Of a DNA stretch of 5,804 nt, positions 1 to 5,804 are shown one piece after another (position 1 is the stretch's first letter; every line of letters begins with the position of its first letter). Source of the stretch: Alphaproteobacteria bacterium. Lineage in GTDB: Bacteria; Pseudomonadota; Alphaproteobacteria; UBA8366. The notes under the pieces were generated by a model, which was not told the origin of the DNA, ran no database searches, and saw nothing but the letters and a program-made list of their open reading frames with translations. The position numbers were made by a program, and so were the translations under genes. The stretch covers positions 1 to 5,804 of the forward strand of contig JABJCS010000245.1 of the NCBI GenBank assembly GCA_018665505.1, read 5' to 3'.

Positions 1-2
1 AA

Positions 3-137
3 GCTGTACCTAGTTCAACGCCAATTTTACTTGATATTGGTAGAAAAGTTATTGAAGGTAATCTTTATAGCGCGATGAAAGACTGTAAAAAGTTGATGCG
101 CTACGAAGAAGAGGTGCTAATGCATGTCACCCAGTAG
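3..137 (+). CDS. flbT: FlbT, flagellin regulator (3' end only)
   Basis: The frame beginning at base 3 is open from the window edge to a TAG at 135-137 and gives the last 44 residues of a protein. The visible part (DIGRKVIEGNLYSAMK, then KKLMRYEEEVL) resembles the helical C-terminus of the FlbT family, in which a segment of the type 'yYqALK..r.Li.yE' closes the protein. The gene directly overlaps flaF, which strongly supports the call. In Caulobacter, FlbT is a post-transcriptional regulator that acts on flagellin mRNA; that role is taken from the family and cannot be tested on this fragment. The start and most of the gene lie upstream of the window. Codon use is odd: only 1 of the first 22 visible codons ends in G or C, against 15 of the last 22, with the change near base 69. 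The product assignment is fairly secure because of context, less so from the 44 residues alone. Confidence 0.8.
   Translation, partial: AVPSSTPILLDIGRKVIEGNLYSAMKDCKKLMRYEEEVLMHVTQ
109..116 (+). promoter_or_regulatory. Ribosome binding site of flaF
   Basis: AAGAGGTG lies inside the last codons of flbT, with its GAGGTG core 7 nt upstream of the flaF ATG at 124. It decides the flaF start and lets ribosomes finishing flbT re-initiate nearby. Confidence 0.65.
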
Positions 138-558
138 TGATCCCTATCGCTCGTCCCAAAAGCTCGGCGCGGGTGCCCGTCAAACTGAGGCGCGCGCGTT
201 GATGGAAACGGCAAGGGCGCTGGCCATCGCGCAAGAGAATCTCGAGGATATCACGGCCTATCGTGCAGCGTTGCGGCTGAATTGGCGGCTGTGGACGATA
301 TTTCAGTCGGATGTCTCGGGGGCTGAGAACCCGCTACCGGACGATATTAAGCAAAATATCCTGAATTTGAGCGTCTTTATCGATAAACATACGGTGGATG
401 CCTTGGCCAGCCCGGAAGGCCGAAAACTAAAGGTTTTGATCGATATTAACCGCAATATCGCTAGCGGTCTTATGACCAATCTGGTCGATGCCACTGAAAC
501 ACCGCCGGCACCGACACAACCGCCAAGTGGTGGTGGTGATGGCGGGATCGTCGCGTAG
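124..558 (+). CDS. flaF: FlaF, flagellin synthesis/export regulator
   Basis: This 144-residue protein is a clear FlaF family member. Residues 41-62 (ITAYRAALRLNWRLWTIFQ), the NPLPDDIKQNIL block at 69-80, SVFIDKHT at 83-90 and LIDINRNIASGL at 105-116 follow the family's usual order. FlaF is a cytoplasmic protein that, with FlbT, controls flagellin production in Alphaproteobacteria: in Caulobacter FlaF is needed for flagellin synthesis and secretion, while FlbT is inhibitory. The ATG at 124 is chosen because GAGGTG at 111-116 sits 7 nt upstream as a good ribosome binding site, and the N-terminus (SSDPYRSSQK) is typical. The gene overlaps the 3' end of flbT by 14 bp in another frame, which suggests translational coupling. 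The family core ends near residue 120; the remaining 24 or so residues form an unusual proline- and glycine-rich tail with no evident domain. The stop lies 20 bp from the convergent GT41 gene's stop. Confidence 0.93.
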   Translation: MSPSSDPYRSSQKLGAGARQTEARALMETARALAIAQENLEDITAYRAALRLNWRLWTIFQSDVSGAENPLPDDIKQNILNLSVFIDKHTVDALASPEGRKLKVLIDINRNIASGLMTNLVDATETPPAPTQPPSGGGDGGIVA

Positions 559-578
559 TTTAAGAACCTCGAATTATA

Positions 579-2420
579 TTAGGTCGGCAAATCTGCAACG
601 CAGATCACTTCGGGACTTTGGCTCGCGACGAAGCGCCGCCACATTTCACGATAGCCACGCTCTAAATCCGACGTAAATTGAATTGTATCGAAAAGCGCCG
701 CAGACATTCGGCTCTCAGCGATCTTATGCCGAATTCTCGTTAATTCCCCAGCGTGTGTCGCCAAGTGTTGAGCCCGCGCCGCATATTCGTCGGGCGACAC
801 CGTGATCAATTCAGGAAGATTCATCGCCAAAAGCAAACTTGAGGACACTCTGGACGCAAAATGGCGGCCTTGCATTGTGAGGACCGGTAGCCCGGCCCAG
901 AGAGCGTCACTCGTCGTAGTATGGCCGTTGTAAAATTGCGTGTCCAAAGCGAGATCGGCGCAAGACATTCGTTCCAAATGCCGCGCTCTCGGTAACATCT
1001 CGGCGAAGACAATACGATCCGGTGCGACGCCGGCGCGAGTAGCCGCGTGGGAGAGGTTCTCTTTTGCACGTAAGTTGTTTTGGAGTATCCAAAGGGCGCT
1101 ATTTGGAACTGATTTTAGTAAACTCATCCAAATTTGGAAAAAACCAAAATCTATTTTTATGGGGTTATTAAAAGAGCAAAATATAAATGAATGCTTATTT
1201 CGAATATATAAGTAATTGTTATTTATATCTGTGAGTTTTTCTTGAGTATTATCGTTGCATTGATACGTATTTGGTAAAAAAACGGCTTTTTCACCAAGAC
1301 ACTCTAGTGTCTCCGGCGGTGTTACAATTTTGTCGGTTAAAATATAATCGAAGAATTCGGCGCCGCTCGTTCCGGGAAATCCCAAATAGGTCGCTTGAAT
1401 CGAGGCCGGACGTCGCGCGCAAATCCCTAGGCGGTTGTGTCTTGTATGCCCTTTGAGATCCACAAGAATATCTATGGAGTCTCGATGGATAAGGTTTGCG
1501 GCCTCCTCGTCATTGAACGCTGAAATGTCGACAAACTGATCGCAGGATGCGCGAATCGAATCGCGATAGTCACTGTCGTCGTTTGGTCCATGAGAGTACG
1601 CGTGGATCGAAAAACTTTCCCGGTCATGCGCCTGAAATACACCGCGCATCAAATGGGCCGTCGCATGGTCGTGAAAATCGGCACTGAGATATCCGACGCG
1701 AATTTTGGCGTTCGGATTACGTGACGGCCTGTACTGAAACTCTTCGCCATCATTTGCTGCTTCGGACAGTTGTCGGCTCCATGATCGTGCGACATCCAAG
1801 TTTTGAACTCGCTCGTCGACACGGTGGATATTGTCGAATGGGGGTTCCGGGGTAGGGCGACCCTCTTTCAGCGCCGCGCAATTTAGCCGATCGATTTGTT
1901 CTGATAAAATTTCAAGCTCTTCGCCCCATTCACATGTGACGCGCAGGAGAGGGTAGAGGCCGGCGCTGGCGATATTATTATCCGATTGTAATGCCAGTGA
2001 CCTGCGGAACTGAACGATAGCTTCGCCAATTCGATTGTGATCCGCGTAGACGGCGGCCAACCGATTTAGAGACTCCGGCATTGGTGACAGCAAGACCCAT
2101 CGCTCAAGATATGGAATGGCCGCATCAGTACGTCCGGCTTCCAGTAAAAGGGACGCAAGAATTGATAATTTGCTCGTATCCGCTTCCGAATCACATACCG
2201 ATGCGCTTAGATACTCGATTGCACTTTCGGAGTCTTTCACTTGAACACTCGCGATGCCGGCGAGGTAGAGGGCAAAGACGTTTTCTTTATCCCGTGTCAA
2301 CACCTGGCGACAAAGTTCGAGCGTATCTTGCCATTCACACAAATCCGCGTGTCGGGAGGCACTCTCAAGCATGACAAGCACCTCTTCCGTCGCCGGATCA
2401 CGATTTTCAGTCGGGTTCAT
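579..2420 (-). CDS. TPR-GT41 (SPINDLY/OGT-like) O-glycosyltransferase
   Basis: This 613-residue cytoplasmic protein has an N-terminal helical part with about four degenerate TPR units (residues ~12-147), a linker, and a GT41 catalytic domain (~236-598). GT41 enzymes transfer GlcNAc or a related sugar from a nucleotide donor to Ser/Thr of proteins. Visible family motifs are KIRVGYLSADFHDHATAH at 239-256 (the histidine-bearing start of the catalytic domain), DILVDLKGHT at 317-326, QATYLGFPGTSG at 342-353, FCSFNNPIKI at 414-423 (K422 matches the donor-binding lysine of OGT), VPNSALWIL at 438-446, and NGHTTTSDALWAGLPVLTM at 498-516 (D505 matches OGT's nucleoside-binding aspartate). All key motifs are present, so the enzyme looks active. 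The frame is open back to 2492, but ATG at 2420 is preferred: it forms an ATGA overlap with the preceding gene's stop and avoids a 76-bp overlap. Residues ~357-447 are coded by an AT-rich block unlike the rest. The target is unknown; flagellin is a guess from context. Confidence 0.9.
   Translation of the reverse strand: MNPTENRDPATEEVLVMLESASRHADLCEWQDTLELCRQVLTRDKENVFALYLAGIASVQVKDSESAIEYLSASVCDSEADTSKLSILASLLLEAGRTDAAIPYLERWVLLSPMPESLNRLAAVYADHNRIGEAIVQFRRSLALQSDNNIASAGLYPLLRVTCEWGEELEILSEQIDRLNCAALKEGRPTPEPPFDNIHRVDERVQNLDVARSWSRQLSEAANDGEEFQYRPSRNPNAKIRVGYLSADFHDHATAHLMRGVFQAHDRESFSIHAYSHGPNDDSDYRDSIRASCDQFVDISAFNDEEAANLIHRDSIDILVDLKGHTRHNRLGICARRPASIQATYLGFPGTSGAEFFDYILTDKIVTPPETLECLGEKAVFLPNTYQCNDNTQEKLTDINNNYLYIRNKHSFIFCSFNNPIKIDFGFFQIWMSLLKSVPNSALWILQNNLRAKENLSHAATRAGVAPDRIVFAEMLPRARHLERMSCADLALDTQFYNGHTTTSDALWAGLPVLTMQGRHFASRVSSSLLLAMNLPELITVSPDEYAARAQHLATHAGELTRIRHKIAESRMSAALFDTIQFTSDLERGYREMWRRFVASQSPEVICVADLPT
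1081..1350. other. AT-rich mosaic block inside the GT41 gene
   Basis: Counting G+C per 60 bases gives 63% (1021-1080), 37% (1081-1140), 22% (1141-1200), 25% (1201-1260), 43% (1261-1320), 42% (1321-1380), then 63% again (1381-1440). For residues 387-450 only 18 of 64 codons end in G or C, and 5 of 7 isoleucines use ATA, with TTA used for three leucines. The frame is uninterrupted and the GT41 FCSFNN..KI motif lies within it, so this is an unusual coding segment and not an inserted element. Confidence 0.75.
1297..1312. repeat. Perfect 7-bp inverted repeat, 2-bp spacer
   Basis: AGACACT at 1297-1303 and AGTGTCT at 1306-1312 are exact reverse complements around CT. The element lies inside the GT41 coding frame near one edge of the AT-rich block. 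As RNA it could form a 6-bp stem with a 4-nt loop. No function is known; it is not followed by a T-tract, so it is not a standard terminator. Confidence 0.5.
2417..2420 (-). other. ATGA stop/start overlap coupling the two glycosyltransferases
   Basis: On the minus strand the four bases read ATGA: ATG of the GT41 gene (2420-2418) and TGA of the FlmG-like gene (2419-2417). The 20 bases upstream contain no Shine-Dalgarno sequence, so the downstream start probably depends on termination-reinitiation, which would keep the two proteins in a fixed ratio. Confidence 0.85.
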
Positions 2421-4330
2421 GTGGTGGGTGCATTCGAATGATGAGCATATTGAGCTAGCTCGCGGGCTACTGTGGCGGCAAGCCCTTCCCAATCACCGTG
2501 GCTGGTTTGGCGGAACAAGCGCATGGTCGGATACCAAGGAGAATCTTCACGATCCATGAGATATCGCCAATCCGCGTGATGACCAAGCATGACCCAAACC
2601 GGCTTGCCAAGAGCACCCGCAAGATGCGCGGTAGCGGTATCGACCGTGATCACTAAATCGAGGACCTCGACTGCGGCTGCCGTATCATCGAAACTGGCAC
2701 ATTGGGTGCCGAAATCCAGCAGATCGCCAAGAGAATTCGGAGATATCTGTCCGACTTGAAGACTCACAAATTGGACCTGATTGACGGCTCGAATTTGTGC
2801 CAGCGCGGTTTCTGGACAGCTGCGCATACCGTCATCTTGCCGATCTGGATTGCCGAGCCAGACCAGACCGACCTTTAGATCCGTATCGCCTAATTGGGCT
2901 CGGAATGAGTCCACTTTCGGAGATGATGGAGACAAATAGGGTACATTGGCGGGCACGGACTCCAGAGTGGTATTGAAAATTTGGGGTATACTCATCAAGG
3001 GAATGCAGTAGTCAGCTTCCGGAAGAGTGTCCTTACGGGCAATGACGTTTTTGATTCCCTGGAGGCTGCGACACAATTCCACCATTGGGCGCTGGCATTC
3101 GAAATGTACGTCGGCTCCTTGATCCGAAAGTAGCGTTAAATATCTGCAAAACTGTAGTGTGTCGCCAAAACCCTGTTCCGCATATACCAATAGTGTGCGA
3201 CCTTGAAGGGGCTCTCCTTTCCATCGATCGATGGCAAATCGCCTGTGTTTCGCGGTGAACTGTTCCGCGTGCCAACGAGCTTCGTAATTCTGCCAGCCGT
3301 CCGCATAATTGCCTTGCATTAATTGCGCGATTCCAAGGCTCGTACGGATATCACCATTGTCTGGTGAGATGCTCAGCACTTTCGTGTATACCGCTGCGGC
3401 TTCTGCTGGGTTATTTAGGTTCAATAATGCCAGTCCGAGGTTGCCGAGCGCATTTGTGCTGTCGGGATCAGCTGAATGGGCCGTGCGATAAAGCGCTGCT
3501 GCCGCTTCGAAATTACCTTGCGAGCGCAATACATTACCGAGATTGACCAAGGCTTCCGGCCAATCGGGACGTATCGCGATTGCACTACGTAAGATGTGAG
3601 CGGCTTCTGCTAAGTCGCCGTTGGCATGAATGGCGACACCGAGATTGTTTACGATCTCCGAATTGTCAGGTGAGATTTCTATGGCGGCGCGAAAATTCTC
3701 GATGGCTTCAGGGTATTGCCGTGCATCGCAAAGGGCGAGCCCGAGATTGTTCAGTGCGTCGGAGAAATCCGGAAATAGCGCCAATGACTTTCGGGCAGCG
3801 GCGATTGCACTTGGTACCTGACTGTTGCGACGCAAGGCGAACGAGAGATTGTTAAAGGCCTCGTGGGACCCTGGCTGCTTTGAGATACAATGTCGGTAAT
3901 TTTCGATGGCTCCGGTAAAATCGCCTATGCGCGCTTGCGCGTTTGCCATCTGGAATCGCGTTGCGGGATCCGTTTGGTCCAGCTCAGCCGCCATTCGCAA
4001 ATGGCGCAAGGCTTCGTTGGCGCTTCCGTTTGCGAGCAACGCGGCACCTAAATCACGATTGAAGATTGGGTTTGCCGGGGCCTGCCTTTGGTCTTCGCCT
4101 AGATACCTGGACGCGTTATCTAGATCTCCTCGTTTTTGTGCTGTCAGGCCACGCAAATGCCAGGCGATATCCGCATTTGGCACGGCCTCAAGCACTTGGC
4201 GGAGAATCTCTTCCACGCGAGGAAGATCATTCTGGTAGTAAGCTCGAAGAGCATCCGCAAGAACAGCAGAGAGGCTGCCGACTAGAGGTTTGGTATTTTG
4301 CTCTTCAGACGCAGTCATGCTGCATTTCAT
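2417..4330 (-). CDS. TPR protein with FlmG/GT9-like glycosyltransferase domain
   Basis: This 637-residue protein starts with about nine tandem 34-residue TPR units (residues ~20-323). The repeat-closing 'PD/PN' positions recur at about 51, 85, 153, 187, 221, 255, 289 and 323, exactly 34 apart from 153 onward. A C-terminal GT-B-like domain follows (~376-628), with a glycine loop YAEQGFGDTLQFCRY at 383-397, VGLVWLGNP at 487-495 and a heptosyltransferase-like donor-site signature ITVDTATAHLAGALGKPVWV at 561-580. The closing block DWRYLMDREDSPWYPTMRLF at 587-606 is typical of this TPR glycosyltransferase family. Caulobacter FlmG has the same layout: its TPR part recruits flagellins and its C-terminal domain glycosylates them. 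Position next to flgKL and flbT-flaF supports a similar role here, but orthology is not proven, so no symbol is given. The start is uncertain: neither ATG at 4330 nor ATG at 4318 has a clear Shine-Dalgarno site. Its TGA overlaps the ATG of the GT41 gene. Confidence 0.85.
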   Translation of the reverse strand: MKCSMTASEEQNTKPLVGSLSAVLADALRAYYQNDLPRVEEILRQVLEAVPNADIAWHLRGLTAQKRGDLDNASRYLGEDQRQAPANPIFNRDLGAALLANGSANEALRHLRMAAELDQTDPATRFQMANAQARIGDFTGAIENYRHCISKQPGSHEAFNNLSFALRRNSQVPSAIAAARKSLALFPDFSDALNNLGLALCDARQYPEAIENFRAAIEISPDNSEIVNNLGVAIHANGDLAEAAHILRSAIAIRPDWPEALVNLGNVLRSQGNFEAAAALYRTAHSADPDSTNALGNLGLALLNLNNPAEAAAVYTKVLSISPDNGDIRTSLGIAQLMQGNYADGWQNYEARWHAEQFTAKHRRFAIDRWKGEPLQGRTLLVYAEQGFGDTLQFCRYLTLLSDQGADVHFECQRPMVELCRSLQGIKNVIARKDTLPEADYCIPLMSIPQIFNTTLESVPANVPYLSPSSPKVDSFRAQLGDTDLKVGLVWLGNPDRQDDGMRSCPETALAQIRAVNQVQFVSLQVGQISPNSLGDLLDFGTQCASFDDTAAAVEVLDLVITVDTATAHLAGALGKPVWVMLGHHADWRYLMDREDSPWYPTMRLFRQTSHGDWEGLAATVARELAQYAHHSNAPTT

Positions 4331-4355
4331 GGTATTTGGTGGATCTTAACCGAGC

Positions 4356-4385
4356 GTTATCCAGGAAACGTCGTTCCGATGTCAA
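4356..4385 (-). promoter_or_regulatory. Putative sigma70-type promoter for the glycosyltransferase pair
   Basis: In the 68-bp gap after flgL the minus strand carries a perfect -35 hexamer TTGACA (4385-4380), an 18-bp spacer and GATAAC (4361-4356), which matches four of the six -10 consensus positions. Transcription would start near 4349, giving a leader of only about 19 nt before the ATG at 4330. No sigma54 -24/-12 pair was seen here. If real, the promoter would uncouple the glycosyltransferases from flgKL, although read-through from flgL also remains likely. Hexamer matches of this kind arise by chance, so confidence is modest. Confidence 0.4.
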
Positions 4386-4398
4386 TCGATGCGATGCC

Positions 4399-5367
4399 CT
4401 AACGTAGGAAATTCGAGAGCGATAGGGTCTGAATTCGTGCGATTGTCGTAAACGATGCCTCCAACTGAATTTGTTCGAAGTTGAGAGAGGTAATGACTTC
4501 GGCCGGGTCGATGTTCTCGATTTCCGCGATGGAATCCTGCGAAAACTGGAGGAAACCGTTGTGCTTGTCCCGTATGTTGTCCAAGACAACCCGGTCCAAA
4601 CCGATATCTGCGCGTAGGTCGGATAGAGTCTTATCGACTCCGTTGTTGTCGATGAGTTCGGTCAACTCCACCATGGCTTCGGACAGAAATGTTTTTTCTT
4701 GGGCCGTGATTGGATCGGTAAAGGTAACGTTGGAGACGTTATCCAGCGTCCGGATGAGTTTTTCGAACGCGCTTTCGTCCGCATTTATGCCGTATGCGAC
4801 GTTGAAACCATCGTCAGCACGAGTCGACTGTACGACCGCGTCACCTTGATAATATCCAGTTTCAACTGTCTGCACGAATGTCGGCGGAGAGCCAGGAGCG
4901 GGTGCCGTATAATTGGCGTTCGAGAGGTTGACGGGCTTCGTCTCGAGCGCTCCACCGGCAAACAAGAAGCGGCTGTCGTCCTTGGTGTTCAAAACCTCGA
5001 CGACCTGGTCGAGTGACGCTTGTGCCAGCAATGACAGCTGGATGTCATCAGCGGCGCTACCATTCAGCGCGCCGGCGAAATCCGTGCGAGCCTTGCGCGC
5101 GATATCTTCTATCTGGTCCAACGCAAAGGCCATCAGATCCAGCCGTTTCTCGGTAATGGTGATGTTCTGGATAAACTGCTCAGCCTGGGACAACTCGCTT
5201 TTCAAATTGACGAGTCTGCCGGCGTCGTCGGCGATACCGGAGAAGGATTGCGTTTTCTTGCCTGAGGCGATCTGAACCTGGAGATCGTTCACATTGCGCT
5301 GAGTGCGCAGAGCATTGCTGGTGATCAGCTGTTGCTGAGCGAGAGTGGAGACACGTGTCGCGACCAT
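4399..5367 (-). CDS. flgL: FlgL, hook-filament junction protein (HAP3)
   Basis: The 322-residue protein is a flagellin-fold hook-associated protein, exported by the flagellar type III apparatus and placed between FlgK and the filament. It has no Sec signal peptide, as expected. The N-terminal flagellin-type helix spans residues ~1-140 (TRVSTLAQQQLITSNALRTQ at 4-23, QIASGKK at 32-38, then SRFLFAGGALETKPV at 132-146, a strong FlgL marker). A variable surface domain covers ~147-220. The C-terminal helix ends with SIAEIENIDPAEVITSLNFE at 279-298 and IARIQTLSLSNFLR at 309-322, the usual FlgL ending. Its length is in the family range. The start at 5367 has a near-perfect AGGAGG site 7 nt upstream, and the gene begins 11 bp after the flgK stop, so the two are co-transcribed. 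Nothing looks truncated or unusual. Confidence 0.95.
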   Translation of the reverse strand: MVATRVSTLAQQQLITSNALRTQRNVNDLQVQIASGKKTQSFSGIADDAGRLVNLKSELSQAEQFIQNITITEKRLDLMAFALDQIEDIARKARTDFAGALNGSAADDIQLSLLAQASLDQVVEVLNTKDDSRFLFAGGALETKPVNLSNANYTAPAPGSPPTFVQTVETGYYQGDAVVQSTRADDGFNVAYGINADESAFEKLIRTLDNVSNVTFTDPITAQEKTFLSEAMVELTELIDNNGVDKTLSDLRADIGLDRVVLDNIRDKHNGFLQFSQDSIAEIENIDPAEVITSLNFEQIQLEASFTTIARIQTLSLSNFLR

Positions 5368-5374
5368 CTTCTAA

Positions 5375-5380
5375 CCTCCT
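5375..5380 (-). promoter_or_regulatory. Strong ribosome binding site of flgL, overlapping the flgK stop
   Basis: On the minus strand AGGAGG ends 7 nt before the flgL ATG and shares two bases with the flgK stop codon TAG (5381-5379). The flgL start is therefore well defined, and initiation is tied closely to flgK termination. Confidence 0.85.
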
Positions 5381-5804
5381 ATCGGACCGAATCAATCAGC
5401 TCTTGCAGCATATCGGCTGCCACTGAGATAATACGTGCTGCGGCGTTGAAGGATTGTTCAAGCACCACTAGATTCGCGAGCTCTTCGTCGAGGTTGACGC
5501 CGGAAATTGAAGAGGCTCTGAATTCCATTGTTTGAGTGAACTGAGTGGTGAATTCGAGTTCGGTGCGGGCATCATTAGTTTGCGCGGCCTGAAGGCCGAT
5601 CATCTGCGCCGAAAAACTGGCGAGTGTCGTTGAGACGCTGGAAATAGCGCCGGTAGTGCCGAACGTAATTTCTGTACCGAATACCCCGGCGAGCGCTGAG
5701 GCGGCAGTTGCATCACCGGCGGAGATGCCGGTCGTCTTACTCACGGTGCCATGTGCTAAGCGGGCCGGATCGTTAACAATGTCGGTATTGACTTGGAAGC
5801 GGCC
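5379..5804 (-). CDS. flgK: FlgK, hook-associated protein 1 (C-terminal part)
   Basis: The minus-strand frame is open from the window edge to TAG at 5381-5379 and gives the last 141 residues of FlgK; the 5' end lies beyond the window. FlgK joins the hook to FlgL and is exported by the flagellar type III system. The fragment opens with FQVNTDIVNDPARLAHG, the type of segment that precedes the D0 region of FlgK. It ends with SGVNLDEELANLVVLEQSFN followed by AAARIISVAADMLQELI, the conserved C-terminal helix that packs against the N-terminus in hook-type axial proteins. Between them is a serine/threonine- and alanine-rich stretch, normal for this region. There is an in-frame GTG at 5744-5742, but homology continues upstream of it, so it is an internal valine and not the start. 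The flgK-flgL order and 11-bp spacing are those of a normal operon. Confidence 0.93.
   Translation of the reverse strand, partial: GRFQVNTDIVNDPARLAHGTVSKTTGISAGDATAASALAGVFGTEITFGTTGAISSVSTTLASFSAQMIGLQAAQTNDARTELEFTTQFTQTMEFRASSISGVNLDEELANLVVLEQSFNAAARIISVAADMLQELIDSVR

Noticed and set aside
591..605. Perfect 6-bp inverted repeat ATCTGC-AAC-GCAGAT near the end of the GT41 gene as a bidirectional terminator.
   Set aside because: The stem is short, lies inside the coding region and has no T-tract on either side. It is too weak to call.
940..1215. Plus-strand 91-codon frame running into the AT-rich block, as a possible small inserted gene.
   Set aside because: The minus-strand GT41 frame is intact through the block and carries conserved motifs; the plus frame shows no family features.
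1081..1350. AT-rich block as an insertion sequence or intron.
   Set aside because: There is no transposase, target duplication or frame break, and the encoded residues align with the normal GT41 motif order.
2421..2492. Upstream in-frame start for the GT41 gene at 2492.
   Set aside because: It would overlap the preceding gene by 76 bp, the added residues do not resemble the family, and the ATGA overlap at 2420 offers a better start. The equal 637-residue length of both frames when this start is used is coincidence.
4331..4398. Sigma54 (-24/-12) promoter before the FlmG-like gene.
   Set aside because: No GG-N10-GC pair with the right surroundings was found in the gap.
3580..4407. Plus-strand open frames opposite the FlmG-like gene (for example 3580-3855 and 4066-4407).
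   Set aside because: They are antisense shadows of a repeat-rich gene, with no ribosome binding site or recognisable protein family.
5742..5744. GTG as the start of a short independent protein ending at 5379.
   Set aside because: The frame continues upstream to the window edge with FlgK-like sequence, so this is an internal valine of flgK.

Overview
The window looks like a piece of an alphaproteobacterial flagellar locus. The evidence is the flbT-flaF pair, which is a hallmark of flagellin regulation in Alphaproteobacteria, together with flgK and flgL genes whose ends match the family well. Sequence alone does not fix the genus. A Rhodospirillales-like or related marine alphaproteobacterium is a reasonable guess, no more. 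Most of the coding sequence has moderate to high GC (about 63% in sampled stretches such as 1021-1080 and 1381-1440), with two striking AT-rich exceptions described below.

Layout. Bases 3-137 (+) hold the last 44 codons of flbT, overlapped by 14 bp by a complete flaF (124-558, +). Everything else runs on the minus strand. Read in the direction of transcription it is: the C-terminal part of flgK (5804-5379, cut by the window edge), flgL (5367-4399), a 68-bp gap with a plausible sigma70-type promoter, a TPR protein with a FlmG/GT9-like C-terminal domain (4330-2417), and a TPR protein with a GT41 (SPINDLY/O-GlcNAc-transferase) catalytic domain (2420-579). The last two share a 4-bp ATGA stop/start overlap, so they are almost certainly translated as a pair. 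The GT41 gene converges with flaF, leaving only 20 bp between their stop codons. There is no gene-free stretch longer than 68 bp, and I see no RNA gene, insertion sequence or CRISPR array.

How the genes fit together. FlgK and FlgL form the hook-filament junction. FlbT and FlaF control flagellin synthesis and export in this bacterial class. Two TPR glycosyltransferases of different catalytic families lie between these two sets, which suggests a flagellin (or hook-associated protein) glycosylation module. The nearest known precedent is Caulobacter FlmG, a TPR glycosyltransferase that modifies flagellins. That a GT41 enzyme works alongside a FlmG-like one here is inference from gene order and translational coupling.

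Main oddities. A block of roughly 270 bp (about 1081-1350) in the middle of the GT41 catalytic domain falls to 22-25% GC at its core with AT-ending codons, although the protein motif it encodes is intact. The first 22 visible flbT codons are similarly AT-biased and change abruptly near base 69. Both look like mosaic (recombined) segments.
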